NCBI GenBank assembly: GCA_934667465.1
Contig: CAKUMG010000086.1
Span: 1-12,050, forward strand
Length of the DNA stretch: 12,050 nt
Direction: 5' to 3'
DNA from: an uncultured Actinoplanes sp.
GTDB lineage: Bacteria; Actinomycetota; Actinomycetes; Mycobacteriales; Micromonosporaceae
Shown: positions 6,786 through 12,050 of the stretch, one piece after another
How the letters are laid out: each line of letters starts with the position of its first letter
How positions within the stretch are numbered: the stretch's first letter is position 1
Translations under genes and position numbers: made by a program
The notes under the pieces: generated by a model
What the model was told of the DNA's origin: nothing
Database searches by the model: none
Seen by the model: the letters and a program-made list of their open reading frames with translations, nothing else

Positions 6786-6823
6786 GAAAAGAAGGGCGGC
6801 GGGGGCCGAAGCCCACCGCCGCC
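6786..6823 (-). terminator. Intrinsic terminator with UUCG tetraloop after acetyl-CoA synthetase
   Basis: On the minus strand GGCGGCGGTGGGC pairs with GCCCCCGCCGCC (6795-6806 and 6811-6823) over 12 pairs with one bulged T, closed by the very stable TTCG loop. It is followed directly by TTCTTTT. It begins 17 bases after the acs stop codon. Confidence 0.85.
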
Positions 6824-6839
6824 GCCTCGTCACGGGAAG

Positions 6840-8825
6840 TCAGTCCTCGGACTTGGTCGTCTTCATGCCCGAGGAGATGAGGTCCATGACCGTCGAGTCC
6901 TGCAACGTGGTCACGTCGCCCAGCGAGCGGCGCTCGGCGACGTCGCGCAGCAGCCGCCGCATGATCTTGCCCGAGCGGGTCTTCGGGAGCTCGGGTACGA
7001 GCATGATCTGCCGCGGCTTCGCGATCGGGCCGAGCTTCTTGGCCACGTGGGCCCGTAGGTCCTGGATGAGTTGCTCGCCCGCGTCACCCTCGGTGTCCAC
7101 ATTGCCGCGCGGGATGGTGAACGCGACGATCGCCTGACCCGTCGTCGGGTCGGTGGCGCCGACCACCGCCGCCTCGGCCACCGCCGGGTGCGACACCAGG
7201 GCCGACTCGACCTCGGTGGTCGAGATGTTGTGACCGGAGACGAGCATGACGTCGTCCACCCGGCCGAGCAGCCAGAGCGCGCCGTCCTCGTCCTTCTTGG
7301 CACCGTCGCCGGCGAAGTAGATCCACTCGTCGCCGACGCCCGCGCCCTTGCCGAACCGCGACCAGTAGGTGTCGAGGAACCGCTGGTCGTCGCCCCAGAT
7401 CGTGCGCAGCATCGACGGCCACGGCTCGCGCAGCACCAGGTAGCCGCCGCCGCCGTTGGGCACCGACGTGGCCTCGTCGTCGATCACGTCGGCGGAGATG
7501 CCGGGCAGCGCCGTCATGGCCGAGCCGGGCTTGGTGCTGGTGACGCCGGGCAACGGCGAGATTATGATCGCGCCGGTCTCGGTCTGCCACCACGTGTCCA
7601 CCACGGGGCAGAGGTCGTGGCCCACGTTGGCGCGGTACCACATCCAGGCCTCGGGGTTGATCGGCTCGCCCACGCTGCCGAGCAGGCGCAGCGACGACAG
7701 GTCGTACTTCGCCGGGATGTCGTCGCCCCACTTCATCATCGTGCGGATGAGCGTGGGCGCGGTGTAGAGGATCGTGACCTTGTACTTGTCGACGATCTCC
7801 CAGAAGCGGCCGCGGTGCGGGGTGTCCGGCGTGCCCTCGTACATGACCTGGGTGGCGCCGTTGGAGAGCGGGCCGTAGACGATGTAGGAGTGCCCGGTCA
7901 CCCAGCCGATGTCGGCGGTGCACCAGTAGACGTCGGTCTCGGGCTTGTGGTCGAACACCGCGTGATAGGTGTACGACGTCTGGGTCAGGTAGCCGCCGGT
8001 GGTGTGCAGGATGCCCTTGGGCTTCCCGGTCGTCCCGGAGGTGTAGAGGATGAACAGCGGGTGCTCGGCGTCGAAAGCCTGCGGCTCGTGGGTGCCGCTC
8101 GCCCGCTCGACGGTCTCGTGCCACCAGAGGTCCTTGTCGCCCCAGGTCACCTCCTCGCCCGTGCGCCGCACGACCAGCACGTGCTCGATGCTCGGGCACT
8201 GGGCCACGGCCTCGTCCACGGTCGGCTTGAGCGCCGACGGCTTGCCGCGCCGGTAACCGCCGTCGGCGGTGATCACGAGCTTCGCGTCCGCGTCCTGGAT
8301 GCGGGTGGCGAGGGCGTCGACCGAGAAGCCGCCGAAGACCACGCTGTGCAGCGCGCCGATCCGCGCGCAGGCCAGCATCGCGACCGCGGCCTCCGGGATC
8401 ATCGGCAGGTAGATCGCGACCCGGTCGCCGGCGGTCACGCCGAGCTCGGTCAGCGTGTTGGCCGCCTGGCTGACGCTGGTGAGCAGGTCCGCGTACGTGA
8501 TCGTGCGGGTGTCACCCGGCTCGCCCTCCCAGTGGATGGCGACCCGGTCCCCGTGGCCCGCCTCGACGTGCCGGTCCACGCAGTTGTACGCGATGTTCAG
8601 CTCGCCGCCGACGAACCACTTCGCGAACGGCGGGTTCGACCAGTCGAGCGCCTGCTCCCACTTCTTGGACCAGGCGAGCCGGTCGGCCTGGCGTTCCCAG
8701 AAGCCGGTGCGGTCCGCGCCGGCCTCGTCGTACGCCGCGGCGGTCACGTTCGCCGCCGAGGCGAGCCCGGCCGGCGGCGGGAACTGCCGCGTCTCCGAAT
8801 ACAGGTTCTCCAGCGACTTGCTCAT
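6840..8825 (-). CDS. acs: Acetyl-CoA synthetase (acetate-CoA ligase, AMP-forming)
   Basis: ATG 8825 ([18 protein letters not shown]) with AGAGGAG eight bases upstream gives 661 residues, normal for Acs. The protein activates acetate with ATP to acetyl-AMP and then transfers the acetyl group to CoA in the cytosol. Motifs run in order: ATP P-loop [11 protein letters not shown] (261-271), [12 protein letters not shown] (303-314), the acyl-pocket segment DTWWQTETG (410-418) whose second Trp (413) matches the residue that limits the pocket to acetate, the hinge-region [16 protein letters not shown] (521-536), and near the end [11 protein letters not shown] with Lys620, the lysine acetylated to switch off Acs in other bacteria. 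All key residues are present. The gene is monocistronic: a terminator follows and the upstream neighbour is divergent. Confidence 0.97.
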   Translation of the reverse strand: MSKSLENLYSETRQFPPPAGLASAANVTAAAYDEAGADRTGFWERQADRLAWSKKWEQALDWSNPPFAKWFVGGELNIAYNCVDRHVEAGHGDRVAIHWEGEPGDTRTITYADLLTSVSQAANTLTELGVTAGDRVAIYLPMIPEAAVAMLACARIGALHSVVFGGFSVDALATRIQDADAKLVITADGGYRRGKPSALKPTVDEAVAQCPSIEHVLVVRRTGEEVTWGDKDLWWHETVERASGTHEPQAFDAEHPLFILYTSGTTGKPKGILHTTGGYLTQTSYTYHAVFDHKPETDVYWCTADIGWVTGHSYIVYGPLSNGATQVMYEGTPDTPHRGRFWEIVDKYKVTILYTAPTLIRTMMKWGDDIPAKYDLSSLRLLGSVGEPINPEAWMWYRANVGHDLCPVVDTWWQTETGAIIISPLPGVTSTKPGSAMTALPGISADVIDDEATSVPNGGGGYLVLREPWPSMLRTIWGDDQRFLDTYWSRFGKGAGVGDEWIYFAGDGAKKDEDGALWLLGRVDDVMLVSGHNISTTEVESALVSHPAVAEAAVVGATDPTTGQAIVAFTIPRGNVDTEGDAGEQLIQDLRAHVAKKLGPIAKPRQIMLVPELPKTRSGKIMRRLLRDVAERRSLGDVTTLQDSTVMDLISSGMKTTKSED

Positions 8826-8854
8826 GAGGGCGGCTCCTCTGCTCTTTTTCGTGC

Positions 8855-8860
8855 ACACTA
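8855..8860 (-). promoter_or_regulatory. Candidate -10 element of acs
   Basis: On the minus strand TAGTGT, a TANNNT match, lies 29 bases before the acs ATG. No good -35 is seen 16-18 bases further upstream, so this rests on position and the -10 match only. Confidence 0.3.
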
Positions 8861-8947
8861 GTTCCGCCCCGGCGACGCGGCGAGGCCTGCGGGCGGGGCC
8901 GCGCCGAGCGGGGGACCGTGCGCGCCGACCGGGCATCAGCTGATCGT

Positions 8948-8989
8948 TGCTGCGCGAATCTTGCCACTTCCAAGCCCATTCGCGCAGCA
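8948..8989. repeat. Perfect 12-bp inverted repeat between divergent acs and fic-like gene
   Basis: TGCTGCGCGAAT (8948-8959) is exactly complementary in reverse to ATTCGCGCAGCA (8978-8989), separated by 18 bases. Arm centres are 30 bases apart, about three helical turns, so two half-sites would face the same side of the helix. It lies about 36 bases before the fic-like start and 123 bases from the acs start. A regulator-binding site is the most likely reading. A hairpin with an 18-base loop followed by CTTTTTT at 9001-9007 is an alternative on the plus strand, but no gene would end there. Confidence 0.6.
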
Positions 8990-9012
8990 CATGTTTCGGG
9001 CTTTTTTCCGGC

Positions 9013-9018
9013 TACCGT
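9013..9018 (+). promoter_or_regulatory. -10 element for a leaderless fic-like transcript
   Basis: TACCGT, a TANNNT match, ends six bases before the GTG at 9025, which puts the expected transcription start at or next to the start codon. No Shine-Dalgarno sequence precedes the GTG. This is the common actinobacterial leaderless arrangement and supports the chosen start. Confidence 0.5.
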
Positions 9019-9024
9019 AGTCGC

Positions 9025-9765
9025 GTGACGAACGATCCCCTGGCCCCGCTGCTCGAACTCGCCGACGTCGCCCCCGCGTTCGCCGAGGCCCGCGCGCGCG
9101 TCGATGCCGCGCTCCGGCACCGGGCGCTGCGCCGCCAGGGCGGGCCGGTGGCGGCCGAGGTGGGTCTGCGCGCCGCCGTCGCCAGCGCCGCCCTCGAGGA
9201 CCACCGCTACGAACTCGACGAGGTGCGCGCCGGCACCGTCACCGACCCCGTCGTCCAGGGCTCGCTGCGGGTCTCGGAGGCCCTCGGCGGTCTCGTGGAG
9301 CTGTGGCCGCGCGCGCCGCGTCAGGTGCTCGCGCGGCTGCACATGCTCGCCGCGCGCGGCTCCGTGACCGAGGCGGCCCTGGGGCGGTTGACCTCGGGCG
9401 CCGAGCGCATCGACGCCCTGGCCGGCCTGGTCGCCGGCAACGAGCGCACCGAGCCGCTGCTGCTCGCCGCGATCGTGCACGCGGAGCTGATCACCTTGCG
9501 CCCCTTCGCGGGGCCGGCCGGGGTCGTCGCGCGCGCGGCGGCCAGGCTCACGCTCGTGTCGCGCGGCTTCGATGCGCGCGGGCTGGTCGGGGTGGAGGAG
9601 GGGCACCTGGCCCGCGAGCCCGAGTACGTGGGGTCCGCGGGGGCCTATGCGACAGGCACGCCAGACGGCGTCCGGTCCTGGCTGCGTCACTATGCGGCGG
9701 CCGTGGGCGTGGGGGCGGAAGTCATCGGCACGGTCGGTGACGAGATCCTGGCGGCCCGCACATAG
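9025..9765 (+). CDS. Fic-fold-like protein with degenerate catalytic motif
   Basis: I take the GTG at 9025 (VTNDPLAPLLELADVAPAF), giving 246 residues. The all-helical sequence resembles actinobacterial proteins annotated as Fic family or 'oxidoreductase' beside acs. The segment HAELITLRPFAGPAGVVARAA (152-172) lines up with the Fic core HPFxDGNGRxxR: the catalytic His is Arg159, Asp/Glu is Gly163, Asn is Ala165 and the phosphate-binding Arg is Val167, while Pro160, Phe161, Gly166 and Arg170 remain. An inhibitory-helix-like motif S-x-x-x-E (Ser54, Glu58) is also kept. AMP transfer by the usual mechanism therefore seems impossible, and a binding or regulatory role is more likely. No toxin-antitoxin partner is adjacent. 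It is transcribed divergently from acs, from what appears to be a leaderless promoter, and is followed by a hairpin. The fold assignment is by motif and memory and should be treated as moderate. Confidence 0.75.
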   Translation: MTNDPLAPLLELADVAPAFAEARARVDAALRHRALRRQGGPVAAEVGLRAAVASAALEDHRYELDEVRAGTVTDPVVQGSLRVSEALGGLVELWPRAPRQVLARLHMLAARGSVTEAALGRLTSGAERIDALAGLVAGNERTEPLLLAAIVHAELITLRPFAGPAGVVARAAARLTLVSRGFDARGLVGVEEGHLAREPEYVGSAGAYATGTPDGVRSWLRHYAAAVGVGAEVIGTVGDEILAART

Positions 9766-9769
9766 CGGA

Positions 9770-9793
9770 CGGCGCCTCGCGAGCGAGGCGCCG
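9770..9793 (+). terminator. Near-perfect hairpin after the fic-like gene
   Basis: CGGCGCCTCGC (9770-9780) pairs with GCGAGGCGCCG (9783-9793). Four bases after the TAG stop, this gives an 11-base complementarity with a tight centre (realistically a four-base loop). There is no T-run, so termination is inferred from position and stability. Confidence 0.6.
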
Positions 9794-9806
9794 CCGCTGG
9801 CGCGTC

Positions 9807-9950
9807 CTACCGGGTTATCAAGCGTGCACCTGAGTTCGTTGTCGACAGTCCCGCCGGTCTCCCGTCGGGTCCCGCCGCAACGTGCCTGCCGAGGCTGATC
9901 GCGCGTGGGTTCCCGGTGGCCGCGCACGGAGCCCGCCAGGGCGTCCGCAT
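9807..9950 (-). CDS. Possible small protein, 47 residues, unknown
   Basis: The ATG at 9950 is preceded by the purine-rich AGAAAGAA and opens a 47-codon frame ending in TAG at 9807-9809. The predicted product starts MRTPWRAPCAATG, ends NSGARLITR, is basic, and has no signal peptide or membrane helix. I recognise no family, and the codon bias is weaker than in neighbours. The frame occupies most of an otherwise empty 200-base gap downstream of the HAD phosphatase on the same strand. It could equally be chance; low confidence. Confidence 0.25.
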   Translation of the reverse strand: MRTPWRAPCAATGNPRAISLGRHVAAGPDGRPAGLSTTNSGARLITR

Positions 9951-9997
9951 GTTCTTTCTACGCTTCGTTGACCGAGATCGCCAGCAAAACCCTATGG

Positions 9998-10804
9998 TCA
10001 GACGCTTGCGGGAGCCCTTCTGGCCTTCCGGTGCCGTCCGTAGAGAGCCATGCCGATCGCGACTCCGACGCCCACGCCGAGCGCCGCCGCGGCGACCGGG
10101 ACGGCGGGTCGCTCGCGCAGCCGGCGGCCCACCGGGATCGGGTGACGGAACTCCAGCACCGGCCACGACTGCTCCAGCGCCACCCGTCGCAGGGTCCGGT
10201 CGGGGTTGACCACGCTGGGGTGGCCGACGGCTTCCAGCAGGGGCAGATCGCTGCTCGAGTCGGAATAGGCGTAGCAGGCCGTCAGGTCGTAGCCCCGCTC
10301 GGCGGCCAGCTCGCGCACGCCCTCGACCTTGGCCGGGCCGGCGGCGTAGAACTCGACCTCGCCGCTGTAGCGCCCGTCGGTGATCCGCATCCGGGTCGCG
10401 ATGATGTCGGTCACGCCGAGCAGCGCCCCGATCGGCCGGACCATCTCGTCGCCGGACGCCGACACGAGCACGACGTCGCGCCCCGCCGCCTGGTGCTCGG
10501 CGATGAGCGCGGCCGCTTCCGCATAGACATACGGATTGATCAGCTCGTCGAGGGTCTCCGCCACGATCTGCTGCACCTGCTCGACCCGCCAGCCCTTGCA
10601 GAGGGCGGCGAGATAGTCGCGGGTGCGTGCCATCGTCTGCTCGTCGGTGCCACCCAGCCGGAACATCAGCTGCGCATAGGCGGACTTCACCACGTCACGG
10701 CGGCTGATCAGGCCATCGCGATAGAACGGCCGTCCGAAGGCCAGCGCGCTGGACTTGGCGATGACGGTCTTGTCGAGGTCGAAGAACGCGGCACTGGGGC
10801 CCAC
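9998..10804 (-). CDS. HAD-superfamily IB phosphatase (SerB-like) with C-terminal membrane segment
   Basis: I choose the GTG at 10804 (VGPSAAFFDLDKTVIAKSSA), because homologues begin at this motif and a -10 element sits just upstream; 268 residues. HAD motifs are complete: DLDKT with Asp9 and Asp11 (nucleophile and acid/base), VLVSASGDEMV with Ser115, Lys159 in GPAKVEG, and YSDSSSDLPLL with Asp182 and Asp186 holding magnesium. A helical cap lies between motifs I and II, the type I arrangement of the HAD-IB group. Residues about 236-256 (VAAAALGVGVGVAIGMALYG) form a transmembrane helix followed by a basic tail, so the enzyme is probably tethered to the inner face of the membrane. The physiological substrate is unknown; a small phosphomonoester is inferred from the family. 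In actinobacteria this gene commonly neighbours ssd and the tad genes. Confidence 0.9.
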   Translation of the reverse strand: MGPSAAFFDLDKTVIAKSSALAFGRPFYRDGLISRRDVVKSAYAQLMFRLGGTDEQTMARTRDYLAALCKGWRVEQVQQIVAETLDELINPYVYAEAAALIAEHQAAGRDVVLVSASGDEMVRPIGALLGVTDIIATRMRITDGRYSGEVEFYAAGPAKVEGVRELAAERGYDLTACYAYSDSSSDLPLLEAVGHPSVVNPDRTLRRVALEQSWPVLEFRHPIPVGRRLRERPAVPVAAAALGVGVGVAIGMALYGRHRKARRAPASV

Positions 10805-10812
10805 GGGCCGAA

Positions 10813-10818
10813 AGTGTA
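10813..10818 (-). promoter_or_regulatory. -10 element of the HAD phosphatase gene
   Basis: On the minus strand TACACT, a TANNNT match, ends eight bases before the GTG at 10804, and there is no Shine-Dalgarno sequence between them. A leaderless or nearly leaderless transcript is likely, which argues against the alternative ATG at 10846 further upstream. Confidence 0.45.
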
Positions 10819-11025
10819 GCCGCACCGGGCGACAGAAAACCGCCACGGTGGGTCTTGCGGGACAGGCGTCATTTCCGGTGACAGTGGGTACTCGACGGTT
10901 GCGCGCTGCTGAGGCATGCTTGTGATGCGATCGGGACTCACGTTGCCCGCGTGGCCCTTGCGGCCCCGTCGGCGGGGTTCCGCATCGCCTCGACTCAGCC
11001 GCGCGGTTCGCACGATCCGCGGTCT

Positions 11026-11056
11026 CCCGGTGATTGCGCCCCCCGCGGTCACCGGG
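11026..11056. repeat. Inverted repeat / hairpin 1 of noncoding block
   Basis: CCCGGTGA (11026-11033) pairs with TCACCGGG (11049-11056), a perfect eight-base stem with a 15-base loop. Confidence 0.6.
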
Positions 11057-11060
11057 CGTG

Positions 11061-11089
11061 ATTCGGCTCGACCCCCCCCGGAGCCGAAT
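11061..11089. repeat. Inverted repeat / hairpin 2 of noncoding block
   Basis: ATTCGGCTC (11061-11069) pairs with GAGCCGAAT (11081-11089), a perfect nine-base stem. The 11-base loop is almost entirely cytosine on the plus strand. Confidence 0.65.
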
Positions 11090-11094
11090 CCGTC

Positions 11095-11126
11095 GACGAC
11101 CCCCGTCGCCCCCGGCGGGGGTCGTC
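11095..11126 (-). terminator. Hairpin 3, possible terminator of the STAS gene
   Basis: GACGACCCCCG (11095-11105) pairs with CGGGGGTCGTC (11116-11126), a perfect 11-base stem with a ten-base loop. It is the first strong hairpin met by transcription leaving the STAS gene, about 130 bases after its stop. No T-run follows, so it may instead belong to an RNA structure with hairpins 1 and 2. Confidence 0.45.
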
Positions 11127-11258
11127 CCTACTGCAATTCATCTCGTACGCGTGACGTGCCGCAGAGTCTCGTCCGTCGGCCCGGCGGGAAGCCGCACGGC
11201 ACACCCCGCACGGCGACCATCCGGCTGGTGTGGGTGGCTGGGCCCGCGGCCCGGCCGC

Positions 11259-11612
11259 TCAGGAGCCGGTGGCCTGGCTCAGCCCGGCGTTGCTGCCCTC
11301 CGGGGACATGCCGAAGAGCTCGGTGAGCCCGGTGACCGACAGCACCCGGCGGAAGCTGTCGCTCGGGTTCACGACCACGAAGCGGCACCCCGCCTCGACG
11401 GCAGCGCGGTAGCCCTCGATCAGCGCACCGAGCCCGGACGAGTCGACGAACGTCGCCTCGGCGAGGTCGATCCGCAACTCCTCGGGCGACCACTCGGCGA
11501 CGGCGGCGCGGAGCCCGGCGGCGACGTCGTCGGCGTTGGAGAAGTCGATCTCGCCGAGCACGGTCATCAGGGCCGTGCCGTCCACGACCTCGCTCCGGAT
11601 CGGGTTCTCCAT
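11259..11612 (-). CDS. STAS-domain anti-sigma-factor antagonist (RsbV/SpoIIAA-like)
   Basis: Two in-frame ATGs exist, at 11624 and 11612. I choose 11612 because GGAG lies six bases before it, giving 117 residues, a standard single STAS domain. The sequence shows the typical order: ALMTVLGEIDFSNADDVAAGL (14-34), LRIDLAEATFVDSSGLGALI (46-65), then CRFVVVNPSDSFRRVLSVTGLTELF (76-100). The DSSGLG loop carries Ser58 and Ser59, one of which (by analogy with SpoIIAA Ser58, the second) is the phosphorylation switch. Unphosphorylated antagonist binds a serine-kinase anti-sigma factor and frees its sigma factor. No kinase or sigma gene is adjacent, so its partner is elsewhere. A sigma-B-like promoter precedes it, suggesting positive feedback. 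The product is cytosolic. Confidence 0.92.
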   Translation of the reverse strand: MENPIRSEVVDGTALMTVLGEIDFSNADDVAAGLRAAVAEWSPEELRIDLAEATFVDSSGLGALIEGYRAAVEAGCRFVVVNPSDSFRRVLSVTGLTELFGMSPEGSNAGLSQATGS

Positions 11613-11618
11613 ACCAAA

Positions 11619-11622
11619 CTCC
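11619..11622 (-). promoter_or_regulatory. Ribosome-binding site selecting the second ATG of the STAS gene
   Basis: GGAG on the minus strand overlaps the upstream ATG (11624) and lies six bases before the ATG at 11612. The upstream ATG has no comparable site before it. Confidence 0.6.
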
Positions 11623-11643
11623 ATTGCTCGTCAGGGCAACAAC

Positions 11644-11669
11644 ATACCCAACGCGTGACCGATCCACTC
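11644..11669 (-). promoter_or_regulatory. Sigma-B/SigF-like promoter of the STAS gene
   Basis: On the minus strand GAGT (11666-11669), a 16-base spacer, and GGGTAT (11644-11649) fit the consensus GNNT-N14-16-GGGTAY that I recall for sigma-B-type stress promoters of streptomycetes. Transcription would begin about ten bases downstream and leave a leader of about 25 bases with the GGAG site. The first half of the consensus is loose, so the call rests mainly on the exact GGGTAT, the spacing and the fitting gene product. Confidence 0.5.
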
Positions 11670-11732
11670 TTCGGACAGGTGAGGGCACCGTCACTCCCGG
11701 GTTCCTAGCACATCGGGGCGCCCGGACGCCGT

Positions 11733-11759
11733 TTCTCCACAGCGCCGAGGTTGTCCACA
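11733..11759 (+). promoter_or_regulatory. Pair of DnaA-box-like sites upstream of ssd
   Basis: TTGTCCACA (11751-11759) is an exact copy of the DnaA box preferred by high-GC actinobacteria. TTCTCCACA (11733-11741) differs from it by one base, lies in the same orientation, and starts 18 bases earlier. They lie in the 237-base divergent region between the STAS and ssd starts. Binding by DnaA is an inference. Confidence 0.45.
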
Positions 11760-11849
11760 GGGTGCCGATCACCGGTTGAGCCGCGGTCTCCCCGCCCGAC
11801 ACCGTAGGCCCCTCACGGCAACCCTTCCCCGTTCCCGCTTGGAGCCACG

Positions 11850-12050
11850 ATGCCCGCCTCGTCCCCCGCCGCTCGCGCCCCTTGGGCCGCCTCCCTGCCG
11901 CTGATCGTGACGAGCGACCCCGACCTGCTCGACGACCTCGTCCGGGTGGCCGCGGCGGGCGGCACCGAGGCCGAGGTGGCGCCGGACCCGGCGGCCGCCC
12001 GGGCTTCGTTCGCCACGGCACCCCTGGTCGTCGTGGGTGCCGACCAGGCG
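11850..12050 (+). CDS. ssd: Septum site-determining protein Ssd (CpaE-like), N-terminal part
   Basis: ATG 11850 has GGAG at 11841-11844, five bases upstream. The visible 67 residues start MPASSPAARAPWAASLPLIV and continue with TSDPDLLDDLVRVAAAGGTE and PLVVVGADQA, ending at the window edge without a stop. This pattern, a response-regulator-like N-terminal lobe (LPLIVTSD, LLDDLVR), is what I know from actinobacterial Ssd/CpaE proteins, in which a MinD/ParA-type ATPase domain follows. That ATPase part is outside the window and cannot be checked. Ssd is reported to affect septum placement, and its gene normally begins the tad pilus cluster. Its neighbours (HAD phosphatase, STAS gene) fit this neighbourhood. 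The upstream region carries two DnaA-box-like sites. Confidence 0.8.
   Translation, partial: MPASSPAARAPWAASLPLIVTSDPDLLDDLVRVAAAGGTEAEVAPDPAAARASFATAPLVVVGADQA

Larger units (their letters stand above)
10805..11258. other. 454-bp noncoding interval between HAD phosphatase and STAS genes
   Basis: No frame in this interval has convincing actinobacterial codon bias or family resemblance. It holds the HAD promoter at its left end, a GGGTAC motif at 10886-10891, and three consecutive perfect-stem hairpins between 11026 and 11126. A cytosine run of eight lies in the loop of the middle hairpin. The remainder (about 10900-11020 and 11130-11258) shows nothing I can name. Confidence 0.6.

Noticed and set aside
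7071..8861. 596-codon open frame on the plus strand opposite acetyl-CoA synthetase
   Set aside because: Antisense artefact; the minus strand carries every Acs motif.
8948..9007. Intrinsic terminator formed by the inverted repeat and the following T-run
   Set aside because: The loop would be 18 bases, the T-run lies 11 bases beyond the stem, and no plus-strand gene ends there; an operator is the better reading.
10916..11326. 136-codon plus-strand frame in the noncoding interval
   Set aside because: Random-looking Pro/Arg/Ser composition; it crosses all three hairpins and enters the STAS gene in antisense.

Overview
The window is high-GC actinobacterial DNA (GC-biased third codon positions, GTG starts, TANNNT -10 elements close to start codons). 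From remembered gene order (acetyl-CoA synthetase, degenerate Fic-like protein, HAD-IB phosphatase, STAS antagonist, Ssd) I infer a member of the Micromonosporaceae such as Actinoplanes or a relative. The exception is about the first 310-320 bases. These are only about 56% GC and encode, on the minus strand, the middle of a flavodoxin/FMN-reductase protein of a type I associate with anaerobes. The change to about 78% GC truncates two head-to-head genes at one point, so the left edge looks like a chimeric join.

Layout. (1) ~1-318 (-): flavodoxin-family fragment, cut at the junction. (2) ~317-2152 (+): SseB-like protein lacking its true N-terminus, with Pro/Gln-rich repeats, overlapping by 8 bases a 120-residue unknown protein (2145-2507). 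(3) 2508-2659: convergent spacer with a hairpin and a 41-bp tandem repeat. (4) 2660-3580 (-): epoxide-hydrolase-like alpha/beta hydrolase with glycine in place of the nucleophile. (5) 3625-4077 (-): repeat-bearing lipoprotein. (6) 4188-6575 (-): secreted M6 (InhA-type) zinc metalloprotease. (7) 6840-8825 (-): acetyl-CoA synthetase with a UUCG-loop terminator. (8) 9025-9765 (+): Fic-fold-like protein with a destroyed catalytic motif, divergent from acs across a spacer with a perfect 12-bp inverted repeat. (9) 9998-10804 (-): HAD-IB phosphatase with a C-terminal membrane segment. (10) 10805-11258: 454 bases of noncoding DNA with three successive hairpins. (11) 11259-11612 (-): STAS anti-sigma-factor antagonist behind a sigma-B-like promoter. 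(12) 11850-12050 (+): N-terminus of an Ssd/CpaE-like septum protein, with two DnaA-box-like sites upstream.

The genes do not form one pathway. acs is central acetate metabolism. The protease and lipoprotein are exported. The right third (HAD phosphatase, STAS protein, Ssd) resembles the conserved actinobacterial neighbourhood upstream of the tad pilus genes. I found no CRISPR array, tRNA, rRNA, insertion sequence or complete defence system. The items most worth following are the junction, two proteins that keep a fold but lose catalytic residues, the sigma-B-like promoter on the STAS gene, the DnaA boxes before ssd, and the structured noncoding block at 11026-11126.
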